From positions 1-33,490 of the forward strand of contig JADCLS010000028.1 in assembly GCA_026702845.1 (NCBI GenBank): a DNA stretch of 33,490 bases. The letters run 5' to 3'. Within the stretch, counting starts at the first letter, position 1. Each line of letters starts with the position of its first letter. A program made the position numbers and the translations under genes. Shown here piece by piece: positions 1 through 8,064 of the stretch. Source of the stretch: Candidatus Heimdallarchaeota archaeon (GTDB lineage Archaea; Asgardarchaeota; Heimdallarchaeia; Heimdallarchaeales; Kariarchaeaceae). Below the pieces are notes generated by a model, which was given only the letters and a program-made list of their open reading frames with translations, did not search any database and was not told the DNA's origin.

Positions 1-60
1 GGAGATACATTAAGAGAGTATATCAGAAATAATATCAATCCAGCAAGACTACTAGATTGA
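1..60 (+). CDS. 3' end of an unidentified gene (partial)
   Basis: The window opens inside a reading frame that runs for 19 codons (reading GDTLREYIRNNINPARLLD) and ends at a TGA at 58-60. The composition looks like a genuine soluble C-terminus, but nothing here allows a family assignment. The next gene on the same strand starts 127 bases further on and has its own TATA-like and Shine-Dalgarno signals, so the two need not be co-transcribed. Confidence 0.45.
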   Translation, partial: GDTLREYIRNNINPARLLD

Positions 61-140
61 CTAGAGGTGAAAGACACACAAATTTTTTAGTTGGCTCATT
101 TTGTATTCGCAAAATCAATCATGAAGAGCACCTTATTGGT

Positions 141-179
141 AAAAATATTTATATTCCAAATAATTACTAAACATAGGTG
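141..179 (+). promoter_or_regulatory. TATA-like box and Shine-Dalgarno of the TPR gene
   Basis: An AT-only stretch (AAATATTTATAT, about 143-154) is followed by AGGTG at 175-179, eight bases before the TTG codon at 188. AGGTG is complementary to the archaeal 16S 3' end. The pair supports the TTG as the true start. Confidence 0.45.
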
Positions 180-187
180 TCGGTTCT

Positions 188-1546
188 TTGTCCACAGTAG
201 ATCCTCGTTTAAATGAGGCACTCTCTTTAATCAAGTCAAAAGAGTACTCTAAATTAAAGGATTACATAGAGAAAGAATTAAAATCAGAAGATAAAACAAT
301 TTGTACTTCATTAAACATACTATTTGATACATTATTTGGTCAAATTCTCACATTATACAGCAATTTTGAGATTGTTCCTGATGATATGATTGATCTGGCA
401 AATCAAATTATCAACTGGATGGAATGTGATAATGCAGATCAAGATTTGATTATGGCATACAAAGCTAGAATTGCAATGAGTATAGGAAATTATGAGGAAT
501 GTATATCAATCAGTGATTCTCTTCAACATATTGACAATGAAAAATTGGCATGGAATATTGTCACCCAGCTTGCTGGAATCAGTTACTATATGCAAGGAAA
601 ATACACCAATGCGATCAAGGAGTATGATAAATTACTCGCATTTCAAGAGAAGGTTAAAGATAGATCCTGGGCAAATAATATCATAAATAAGGCAGAATGT
701 CTCTACAGAATTGGTGAGATCAATGAATCTTATGGTCTTCTTGAGATGTTATTACAACACACTTATACTGGTTATGCTGATGAGCGATCTGTAGAACATC
801 ATCGTGCAACAGTTCTCACGAATATGGCTGTTATAGATATTTTGCGTAATGAGTTTGATATGGCAGAGAAGGCCCTCTTACAGGCTAGAAAAATTGATGA
901 GAGCCATGGGATGCAGATTTACTCCAGATACATGCAACTAATCCGTTGTTCATTGCATCAAAATGATTTACATAAAGCAGAGAATTATCTCAAGGATTTT
1001 GAGAAGTTTGATAATATTCGTAAATCTCCTCGATACAAACTATGTAAGGCAATGATCTACTCAGCCAAAAGTGGATTTAGTAACAAGGCAAAGGCATTAA
1101 TGCTGATTGATGAGGTGATTGAAACCAGTAATATGAGTGATACATTACATTATGCTGTTGTCGAGAAGATAAAGATCATGATCGAGGAGTACTCATTATC
1201 CAAATCAGATGAGAAACTCAATGAGATATTACTAGAAATACAACAGGTACAGAAGAAGGCAGTATTTGGCGGACAGTTATTGATACAATTAAGACTTATT
1301 AGACTGGAATCTATGATTTATAGGATCCAGAACAATTTCGAACTTGCCCTCCATCGATTGAATGAGGGAATACATATTGCCAGTGAGAAGGATATGCCAA
1401 GTATTCTTCAACAATTATATGATGAGGTTAATCAGATAAATGAAATCCTCAATACTGCCAGACAGACTGAATTCATCGAAAAAGAATCTTATAGTTATTT
1501 ACTTAATTATCTGGAGACTATTAAGATTAAATATCCTGATATCTGA
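188..1546 (+). CDS. TPR-repeat protein
   Basis: A 452-residue, all-helical soluble protein without signal peptide or membrane segment. Several tetratricopeptide-like helix pairs are visible, for example around residues 115-150 (AGISYYMQGKYTNAIKEYDK), 160-190 (KAECLYRIGEINESYGLLE) and 205-240 (MAVIDILRNEFDMAEKALLQ), with the usual small-residue and aromatic spacing. TPR arrays act as protein-binding scaffolds; no catalytic domain is fused here, so the partner is unknown. The start is TTG, chosen because AGGTG sits eight bases upstream. The gene is monocistronic in appearance, convergent with the M16 pair 43 bases downstream. The fold call is firm; the cellular role is not known. Confidence 0.85.
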   Translation: MSTVDPRLNEALSLIKSKEYSKLKDYIEKELKSEDKTICTSLNILFDTLFGQILTLYSNFEIVPDDMIDLANQIINWMECDNADQDLIMAYKARIAMSIGNYEECISISDSLQHIDNEKLAWNIVTQLAGISYYMQGKYTNAIKEYDKLLAFQEKVKDRSWANNIINKAECLYRIGEINESYGLLEMLLQHTYTGYADERSVEHHRATVLTNMAVIDILRNEFDMAEKALLQARKIDESHGMQIYSRYMQLIRCSLHQNDLHKAENYLKDFEKFDNIRKSPRYKLCKAMIYSAKSGFSNKAKALMLIDEVIETSNMSDTLHYAVVEKIKIMIEEYSLSKSDEKLNEILLEIQQVQKKAVFGGQLLIQLRLIRLESMIYRIQNNFELALHRLNEGIHIASEKDMPSILQQLYDEVNQINEILNTARQTEFIEKESYSYLLNYLETIKIKYPDI

Positions 1547-1588
1547 AAAATGTGGTATAATATTTTGTAAGTATTATTTCAATTTATC

Positions 1589-2896
1589 TTAATGGAATTC
1601 ACCTGAGTATGTTCCTTCTGGAAATGAGGGGAAAAATTCACCAATACTTCCCATCATGAGATAGACACCCTCGAGGTTACCAAGTACTTTCTGTCTGACT
1701 GCATTATATTGATCAATGGTCACTGATCTGATACCTGCAAGATACTCATCAGGGGATTCGAATTTTCCTCTGGCCCAGTATCCCAATGATTGGTTGAATA
1801 GCACCATAATTGGTTCTTCTCCACCAGATCGCTCATCATACTCGATTCGATCACAGATCTCAGCTAGCATCTCAGTGGTTACTTCCATACTTAGTACTTC
1901 GTGTAACATGTGTATCATTCCAGCATGAGCCTGTTCAACCATTGGTGGTGGAGCTCCTACAATGAGAAGTAAATCACCGATATCCTCGTACATTCCATCA
2001 ATCGCAAATGCAAAGGCAGAAATGCCTGATCTGACCATTTTCTCCTGTAAAACGCTTGATTTTCCAAGTGTGAGATACGCTTTTAGAATATCCAGAGCAT
2101 AATAATCCTCGGATTTTCCTCCTGGTGTTTTGATTCCCATGCCTAGTAGGGCCAGGGGTGATGCTTTGTCATATCTGAACACCTGCATATCTGTTTTGCT
2201 TGGTGGAGTATAGCTTGTAAGCTGTTGCTGTGGTTTGGTATCACTTACTTTCCTCTTTCCAAAACTCGCATTTAATTTGGCATACACATCATCCTTGTCA
2301 AAATTACCCAGTACCATGATGACTGCATTGACAAGGTCATAATGCTCCTCCCTGTAGCTTTCCATCTGTTCCAGAGTAACAGTACTCAGTGATTCCTCAG
2401 ACCCAATAACATCCATCTCAAGACTTGTACCCTCATGCAGCTGACTTCCCAGTCTTCTGAATAAGTATTGAATGGGGTTATCCTCACCTCTTCGGAATTC
2501 CTGACGAACTACAAATGCCTCTCGATCAAATTCTTCCTGGCGTATCTTCCCATAATTCAAAAGTTCTGACCACATTTCTATGGATGCATCGATCTCTTCC
2601 TTTAGACTCTTGGTGAAGTAGGCCGTTACTGGTTTAGTGGTGAAGGCATTAGTCATGCCACCAAGATCGTCAAGACGTTCGTGCACTTCGTGTGGCGTCA
2701 TATTGTCGTTGCCCTTGAAGAACTGATGCTCAAGGAAATGCGAGATGCCATCAAAGGATTTTTCTCGCTTCCATTCATTACGGCCCCCAACATTGAAGCT
2801 GACTCCCATGGTTACCGTCTGACCATCTGGGTAATGAGCAAACAGTACTGGTACACCATTTTTTAGATTTTTAGTCTCGTATGTTATTCCACTCAT
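1589..2896 (-). CDS. M16 family zinc peptidase, catalytic subunit
   Basis: 435 residues, the size of a single-unit M16B (processing-peptidase-like) subunit. The inverted zinc motif HxxEH is seen at residues 53-57 (HFLEH), and the third ligand is probably E133 in VVRQEF, 76 residues later, as usual for the family. The R/Y substrate-binding pair that M16 enzymes carry in the C-terminal half is not intact (a Phe stands where Tyr is expected, in VRSGISAFAF). No signal peptide is seen, so the enzyme is probably cytoplasmic. The ATG overlaps the stop of the upstream M16 gene by four bases (ATGA), implying translational coupling. In known heterodimeric M16B peptidases one subunit gives the zinc site and the other the R/Y pair, which fits this pair. 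Substrate unknown; oligopeptide turnover or precursor processing are both possible. Confidence 0.92.
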   Translation of the reverse strand: MSGITYETKNLKNGVPVLFAHYPDGQTVTMGVSFNVGGRNEWKREKSFDGISHFLEHQFFKGNDNMTPHEVHERLDDLGGMTNAFTTKPVTAYFTKSLKEEIDASIEMWSELLNYGKIRQEEFDREAFVVRQEFRRGEDNPIQYLFRRLGSQLHEGTSLEMDVIGSEESLSTVTLEQMESYREEHYDLVNAVIMVLGNFDKDDVYAKLNASFGKRKVSDTKPQQQLTSYTPPSKTDMQVFRYDKASPLALLGMGIKTPGGKSEDYYALDILKAYLTLGKSSVLQEKMVRSGISAFAFAIDGMYEDIGDLLLIVGAPPPMVEQAHAGMIHMLHEVLSMEVTTEMLAEICDRIEYDERSGGEEPIMVLFNQSLGYWARGKFESPDEYLAGIRSVTIDQYNAVRQKVLGNLEGVYLMMGSIGEFFPSFPEGTYSGEFH

Positions 2897-4152
2897 TCTA
2901 CTATCTCCTCCACAATTTCTACAAATTTATCATATGCTGCTCCCGGTTCCCCAGCAATTGCCAGAGTGAAGTTCTCTCGCTTGAATTGTTTGAGCATGGT
3001 CTCTTGCCAATCAGATTCAGCAGCATCATGCAGCCGTTTCTTGACTACCTCAAGATCCCATTCTGTGCCTGAAGTGAGTTTGCTTATCAACCACCGTGTA
3101 TAGCTACCTGAACTATCAGAAACAAAGACATTGGTTTTCTGTGCTGATTTGATTGCCCTGTTGAGAACCTTCTCATCAATCTTGCTTTTGAGAATATCCT
3201 TCATCACTTCCAATGTAACTTTGAGAGCTTCATCCGAACGTTCCGGTAATACATCCATACCTGCAGAAATAAGACCAACAGAGTTGTATTTGGTATTCAT
3301 GGAGAAGGGACCATAACTCAGGTTTCGTTTCTCCCGGATTTCAGTAAACATTTTCGCACTAAACCCACCTGAGAGAATATTATTGAAGATTGCATCTGAT
3401 TCATCGATGATATCATGGCCATAGGAGAGCATATTTACGCTCATGTATGAATTCATTGATTTCTCACGCATCTTGTCATTGACTATATGATATATTGGTA
3501 CTTTTTTGTCATATAATTCTGTTGTATTGGTTTTGGATCCAAATTTTTCTAACACTGGTTTAAATCTCTCAAAATCAGTCTCTGATATATTCACTCCTAT
3601 AGCTGCAAAATTAGGCTTGTATTCAAACATACTTTTGTGGAAAGCATAGAGATCATCCACAGTTATGCTATCCAGTTCCTCAATGGTACCAATCGATGTC
3701 TTGGTTAGATTGGATTCTCCAAATGCTGCTTTCCAACGTGTGAAATTAAACAACATGGAATTTGGTATTTGCTGCATCTGCATCAGGTTTGCCTTTTGTT
3801 GCTGTACAAGTTTAGCCAAGGTTCCCTCATTGAATTCTGGCTCTAGTAACATCTCTTCAAAGCCAGCAAGTGCAGTTCCCAAGTTCTTAGGAGGAGTGCT
3901 CATTCCCACGAAAAGGGTAGTTTTACCGACGCTATCGAATGTCTGTATGCCATACTTATCAAGATGTGCTGCGTATACCTTCTCATCCATCCTTTTGGTA
4001 TTTCTCTGGATATGTTCCATGTATAATGATGCAATCCCTCCTTTGGGTTCATTTACTGCTCCAATTGGTAACCCTAGCGCAAAACTAACGGTACTTAGGT
4101 TAGATCTAGGAAGAATTACATATGACGAATCATCCATATAACTTTGATTCAA
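2893..4152 (-). CDS. M16 family non-catalytic partner subunit
   Basis: 419 residues with the M16 fold but a degenerate zinc site: the place of HxxEH reads LYMEH (residues 43-47), so the first histidine is lost, and the downstream region (LVQQQKANLMQ) lacks the third glutamate ligand. The R/Y pair is intact at R273 and Y280 (IREKRNLSYGPF). This is the pattern of the inactive subunit in heterodimeric M16B enzymes such as the Thermus TTHA1264/TTHA1265 pair and is analogous to mitochondrial processing peptidase, where two homologous subunits share the work. It is first in a two-gene operon and overlaps the catalytic subunit by four bases. No signal peptide. The family is certain; the heterodimer is inferred from the complementary motif losses. 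Confidence 0.88.
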   Translation of the reverse strand: MNQSYMDDSSYVILPRSNLSTVSFALGLPIGAVNEPKGGIASLYMEHIQRNTKRMDEKVYAAHLDKYGIQTFDSVGKTTLFVGMSTPPKNLGTALAGFEEMLLEPEFNEGTLAKLVQQQKANLMQMQQIPNSMLFNFTRWKAAFGESNLTKTSIGTIEELDSITVDDLYAFHKSMFEYKPNFAAIGVNISETDFERFKPVLEKFGSKTNTTELYDKKVPIYHIVNDKMREKSMNSYMSVNMLSYGHDIIDESDAIFNNILSGGFSAKMFTEIREKRNLSYGPFSMNTKYNSVGLISAGMDVLPERSDEALKVTLEVMKDILKSKIDEKVLNRAIKSAQKTNVFVSDSSGSYTRWLISKLTSGTEWDLEVVKKRLHDAAESDWQETMLKQFKRENFTLAIAGEPGAAYDKFVEIVEEIVE

Positions 4153-4245
4153 TAGGACAATAAGAATATTTCCAATGAAGGGAGTATTTAATCTTGTATC
4201 TCACTATATAAAGTACTGAATGTGTCCTTGAACTATAATTAACTT

Positions 4246-5193
4246 TTAGAGGTCTATAAAATCGTAGAATTCAGGTGATAATACTTCTTTAGCTATATCT
4301 TCCTCATTTGAAGATGAAATGAAAAATTGTTTAAAATGGATCTTTTTTAGATATTGTCTTATTTTATCTCTGCTAATGGGCTGTAAGTACTTAAAATAGT
4401 CATGATACTCCAAAACCATATCAAATAATTCCTGAAATTCAATTACTGTGTGTTCTTTAGAAAGCAAAATAATTTTTGCAGGAGGAGTAATTTCAACTAG
4501 TTCAAGAATAGTTTTTAATTGAGGAATTATCAATTTCAAATCTGTTTTCGTATCTCCTCTAATGAAATACACTATTTCATCCATCGATAGGATATAATTG
4601 ATCATACCTATACTGAAATTATGTTCAAGGAAGGTAAATTGCACATCAACAAGATTTTTCAATTTTAGATCTTGACTCATACGGATCAATCGTTGTAAAT
4701 TATACAGTGCCATTTCCTTTTCATCTTCTGAAGAGATTATTTCATCAATCTCTTGCATCCAGAACTCTGAACGTGAAAAATGACGAGTTACTTTATCAGT
4801 TGGTTTAAATTTGAAGTGATATATCGTTTCTCCTTCATTTACTGATTTAAAAACATCCAAATCTGGATTTAAGGACTGTTTAATACCATCTTTATACTGT
4901 TTAGGAAATTTCTCCTTTAACATATTTACATAATTGTTGACTAAGTCTTCTTTATTCTTGTACGTATCCATAAATTTGAAGAAATCATCGAGATAGGCCT
5001 TACTCTCTGGGAACACTGAATCCAAGAAGGGTGATTCAAAGTCATCTAGGACCGAAATTCTGTTATTCTGTTGTCTCAAATCCTCAATAAATTGTCTGAC
5101 GAAATTATCTCTGAATTTTGAGATATCAAATTGAGTAGGGTAAAAAAGTGATTCCCATATCAAATTTGTATGACTAAAAATAATAGATTTCAT
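4246..5193 (-). CDS. Uncharacterised 315-residue protein, possibly a degenerate Ras-like GTPase fold
   Basis: I do not recognise a family. The protein is soluble, charged and without signal peptide. Residues from about 185 to 260 show hydrophobic strands in the order VDVQFTFLEH, DEIVYFIRGDT and AKIILLSKEHT separated by helices, which resembles strands 3, 4 and 5 of a small GTPase (the last would sit where NKxD is found). The first strand MKSIIFSHTNLIWESLF could align with strand 1 and the P-loop, but GxxxxGK[ST] is absent. If the reading is right this is a nucleotide-binding fold that has lost its binding residues. It stands alone, divergent from the MFS gene, with AT-rich TATA-like sequence (CTTAAATATTCT) just upstream of the ATG. 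Real gene by length and codon use; function unknown. Confidence 0.7.
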   Translation of the reverse strand: MKSIIFSHTNLIWESLFYPTQFDISKFRDNFVRQFIEDLRQQNNRISVLDDFESPFLDSVFPESKAYLDDFFKFMDTYKNKEDLVNNYVNMLKEKFPKQYKDGIKQSLNPDLDVFKSVNEGETIYHFKFKPTDKVTRHFSRSEFWMQEIDEIISSEDEKEMALYNLQRLIRMSQDLKLKNLVDVQFTFLEHNFSIGMINYILSMDEIVYFIRGDTKTDLKLIIPQLKTILELVEITPPAKIILLSKEHTVIEFQELFDMVLEYHDYFKYLQPISRDKIRQYLKKIHFKQFFISSSNEEDIAKEVLSPEFYDFIDL

Positions 5194-5373
5194 TGTAATT
5201 CTCTCTAAATTTAGAATATTTAAGAGTATTTGATCTATTTTTGTCTCATGACATTTCTCTTGTAAATTGACAAGCTATAGGTAATTCTTAAGATGATGCA
5301 GAAAGCTAGCTAGATCAGAAATAATTTATCACAAAGCATAATTTTTTATTGTTGATCACTATGGGGTTGTAAA

Positions 5374-6657
5374 ATGACTTTCCTTGCAAGATTTCTTGGA
5401 TTAGATCAATTTTCAAATGAATCTGTAGGTTTATTTCGAAAATATCTCAGTATCCGATTTATTGCAACTATTACACGCAATTTATCTGATACAATCTATA
5501 TGTTATTCCTAATAGATCAATTAGGATATTCACAAGCAGCAGTGATCGTAAGTATTTCCATGTTTGTTCAAATGTTAATTGATTATCCAAGTGGTAGCCT
5601 TGGAGATTGGATTGGACAAAAATGGGTTCTAATCACCTCTTTTATCTGTTTTAGCATAGCCTATGTTCTACTCTTTACATCAACCAGTTTTATTGGATTT
5701 ACGTTTATGGCTGTTTTTGAAGGAATCGGTAGAGCACAAGCATCAGGAGCACTCGAAAGTTGGTTAGATAACAATTTTCAGGAATTCGAAGATATTGATC
5801 TCGATCCTGAGCGTAAAAATTATGGTTTCACAATGAGTAGATTATTTACTGTATTTGTACTCTTCTTATCTTTTGTCTATTCTACAGGTGGGTATATAGC
5901 TGATGCGATGTCAAGAAGGTTTGTATTTCTTCTACAGGCAGCTCTTTCGACAATTACCATATTTGTGATTTATTTGCTTATGAAAAAAGATGGAACTGAA
6001 AAAAAGGAAGAGAAGGAAAAGAAAGCATATATTACTTATTTCAAAGAGGGTTTGAGTTTTCTTGTTTCCTCTAAGGCTGCATTCTTTTATTTCATTGGAA
6101 TGTCAATTTTTTATGCAGTCTGGTCACTTTGGTTATCTCTGCTTGCGTTCCCAATTTTTTATGCCTATACAGGTTCAAATACCTATACAAGTCTAGTGAG
6201 ATCTATAGGGTTTATTGGTGGAGTGATTATCCAAATTTATACTTCCAAATTATCCAAAAGAATTGATAACAAATATTTCCCTTATTTCATGATTGGACAT
6301 GGATTGTATTATATTGCCTTCATAATAATGATTTTCTTTATCCCCTTCAATTACCAGTTCAATATCATTATTTTTGGTATACTTGTTTTCTTTGAATTAT
6401 TCTTTAATATGAGTATTTGGCCAATTGCATCTACACTCTATAATCGAATTATGCTTGATTTCATCCCATCTGAAAATAGGAATAGTATCTATTCTTTACT
6501 CCCCACTATTCAGAATATCATAATTATACCACTTTTACTTTTTGCTGGGATCGTCATTGAGCGAACAGGTTTATTGGAAGGAACTATACTAGCTGCAATT
6601 GTAGCTTTGATTTCATCTGTTTTCCTTTTAATTGCTACAAAAACACATTATAAGTAA
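5374..6657 (+). CDS. Major facilitator superfamily transporter
   Basis: 427 residues, the usual length for a 12-helix MFS carrier, with hydrophobic segments along the whole chain. The loop between helices 2 and 3 carries the MFS motif A in the form GSLGDWIGQKWVL (about residues 72-84). A lysine- and glutamate-rich central loop (KKDGTEKKEEKEKK, near residue 210) separates the two six-helix halves. The substrate cannot be told from sequence; drug or metabolite efflux would be typical of such solitary carriers. The gene is divergent from the unknown 315-residue gene and its stop codon directly abuts the stop of the convergent PP2C gene with no base between. Inner-membrane location is certain. 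Confidence 0.88.
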   Translation: MTFLARFLGLDQFSNESVGLFRKYLSIRFIATITRNLSDTIYMLFLIDQLGYSQAAVIVSISMFVQMLIDYPSGSLGDWIGQKWVLITSFICFSIAYVLLFTSTSFIGFTFMAVFEGIGRAQASGALESWLDNNFQEFEDIDLDPERKNYGFTMSRLFTVFVLFLSFVYSTGGYIADAMSRRFVFLLQAALSTITIFVIYLLMKKDGTEKKEEKEKKAYITYFKEGLSFLVSSKAAFFYFIGMSIFYAVWSLWLSLLAFPIFYAYTGSNTYTSLVRSIGFIGGVIIQIYTSKLSKRIDNKYFPYFMIGHGLYYIAFIIMIFFIPFNYQFNIIIFGILVFFELFFNMSIWPIASTLYNRIMLDFIPSENRNSIYSLLPTIQNIIIIPLLLFAGIVIERTGLLEGTILAAIVALISSVFLLIATKTHYK

Positions 6658-7458
6658 TCAGAATTCAAATTGACAAGCTATAACCGAGATATTATCCCAA
6701 GAGCCTTCATCAATGGCAAGTTGTGTGAGTAACTGTGCAGGATTTTCCATATCAAGATGTTCTTTAATATATTGCATCACCTCATCATTACTGAGCACAT
6801 CCCATAATCCATCACATGCAAGAATTAATAGATTCTGTTCTTGGGTGATGATAAAATCTGTAATTTCAGCCTCACATCTCAGGCCCCGATCAGTTAGATA
6901 TTTGTCACCAAATGCTCGGGATACAGCAAGTTGTCCTGCTACTCGTCTTCCCTTGACATAACTCCCTTGACTGATAATATAGGCCTCCTCAGTTGGATCA
7001 TTAGGTTTGTGTTCTCGATTAAGTTGAATAGTCTCATTTCCCCCAAGGATGGCCCTACTATCTCCGATATTGACCACCTTGAGATCCCAAGTATCACCTG
7101 ATTTGCTGATCAGTGCATAGAGTGCACAACTACCCTCAAACATGAGGTCTTTTTTTTCGAGAAATTCCTCATTTAAGGATTTATTTGTACTGTGGATGAT
7201 TTCATCTAGATTTTTCCCAGGATTATCTTGAAGCACATCACTCAACCGTTTTGCAAGATATGAGGAGCAAGAAGAGCCCCCATGTCCATCAAATACACCC
7301 AGAAGTAAGTATTCTGTATCTTTGATCTGTAATATTTCTATTAATTCTGCATCCTCATTGGTTGGTCTCATTCCCTTCTCAGAGTAGTGCCATAATTTAT
7401 AATTCTGATGATCCATTGAAAATGAATTACCAATCTCCATCAAAACTCTATCTGTCAT
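6658..7458 (-). CDS. PP2C-type serine/threonine protein phosphatase (PPM family)
   Basis: 266 residues, a stand-alone PPM catalytic domain. The motifs appear in order: GMRPTNEDA (residues 29-37), GVFDGHGG (54-61, metal ligand D57), VVNIGDSRAIL, REHKPNDPTEE, VAGQLAVSRAFGD, LACDGLWDVLSNDE and the final metal ligand in WDNISV. All metal-binding aspartates are present, so an active Mn/Mg-dependent Ser/Thr phosphatase is expected in the cytoplasm. The HKP and LAVSRAFGD blocks are closer to eukaryotic PP2C than to the bacterial SpoIIE/PrpC type. No kinase gene lies beside it, so the partner kinase must be elsewhere. The start ATG is the first of two in-frame methionines near the N-terminus. Confidence 0.95.
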   Translation of the reverse strand: MTDRVLMEIGNSFSMDHQNYKLWHYSEKGMRPTNEDAELIEILQIKDTEYLLLGVFDGHGGSSCSSYLAKRLSDVLQDNPGKNLDEIIHSTNKSLNEEFLEKKDLMFEGSCALYALISKSGDTWDLKVVNIGDSRAILGGNETIQLNREHKPNDPTEEAYIISQGSYVKGRRVAGQLAVSRAFGDKYLTDRGLRCEAEITDFIITQEQNLLILACDGLWDVLSNDEVMQYIKEHLDMENPAQLLTQLAIDEGSWDNISVIACQFEF

Positions 7459-7563
7459 AATTCGAACTCATCAAACAATTTAGAATTAATATCGATCCTT
7501 GCATAATAATTGCCACTATTCTCCAACCTAAACTACTTTAAGTCGGGTGAGAAATATTATACT

Positions 7564-7950
7564 ATGACTGTACCTCGCTTGGGTCATCATTTTGAACTTT
7601 GCATTACGATTAATGATATGAATGAATCAGTTGATTATTACGAAAAACTTGGTTTTTCCATCTACACTGGTGGTAGGGACAAGGGTTGGTGTACTATGAC
7701 TGATGGAATAATCTACTTGGCCCTCTTCCCTGATAATTTTCTGGAAAAGGAATTTGGAACACCTGTGCTATTCAATTATAGAGGGGGTAATGTGAAATCA
7801 ATCACTGAATCACTGGCAAAGAAAGGAATCGATTTTTATAAAAATACAGCCAAGGATGATGGCACGGGGGATGCCCTCTTCAAAGATATCAATGATTATG
7901 TGTTCTATATTGATACAGCTGATTTTGAAGAAAGAGTAGATGAGCCATAA
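7564..7950 (+). CDS. VOC superfamily protein (glyoxalase/bleomycin-resistance fold)
   Basis: 128 residues from the chosen ATG. The pattern ELCITINDMNESVDYYEKLGF near the N-terminus is the first beta-alpha unit of a glyoxalase-like module, and a second unit follows (GGNVKSITESLAKKGIDFY then NDYVFYIDTADF). VOC proteins use paired beta-alpha-beta-beta-beta units for metal-dependent chemistry or ligand binding; the exact reaction cannot be predicted. A longer form beginning with TTG at 7510 adds 18 residues that do not belong to the fold. A GGGTGA motif lies at 7545-7550, inside that extension, and favours the ATG, although its 13-base spacing is long. The gene matters for the later region near 9.8-10.1 kb, where two eroded copies of its 3' end appear to persist. 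Confidence 0.8.
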   Translation: MTVPRLGHHFELCITINDMNESVDYYEKLGFSIYTGGRDKGWCTMTDGIIYLALFPDNFLEKEFGTPVLFNYRGGNVKSITESLAKKGIDFYKNTAKDDGTGDALFKDINDYVFYIDTADFEERVDEP

Positions 7951-8064
7951 TTACTCTAAAATATTCTAATTATTATCCTCTCTAGATCATTAATGTTATT
8001 ATAATAAATAGATTTCTAATGGCCCTCTAAAAATGTTAAAAAATCAATTTGCTTTAAAATAATT

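Noticed and set aside
63..69. AGAGGTGA-like motif at the start of the window, as used by the two micro-genes.
   Set aside because: No ATG, GTG or TTG at a usable distance opens a frame with the KKPVxKD signature, so there is no third copy here.
3665..4141. Long plus-strand frame of 158 codons opposite the M16 partner gene.
   Set aside because: It is the antisense shadow of a clear M16 coding sequence, with no ribosome-binding site and no recognisable domain.
5264..6682. A 16-base direct repeat (AAATTGACAAGCTATA) at 5264-5279 and 6667-6682, on both sides of the MFS gene, suggesting insertion of that gene.
   Set aside because: In an AT-rich 33 kb window a 16-base match is expected about once by chance, similarity stops abruptly at both edges, and the second copy is coding sequence of the PP2C gene. 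No transposase or inverted repeat is present.
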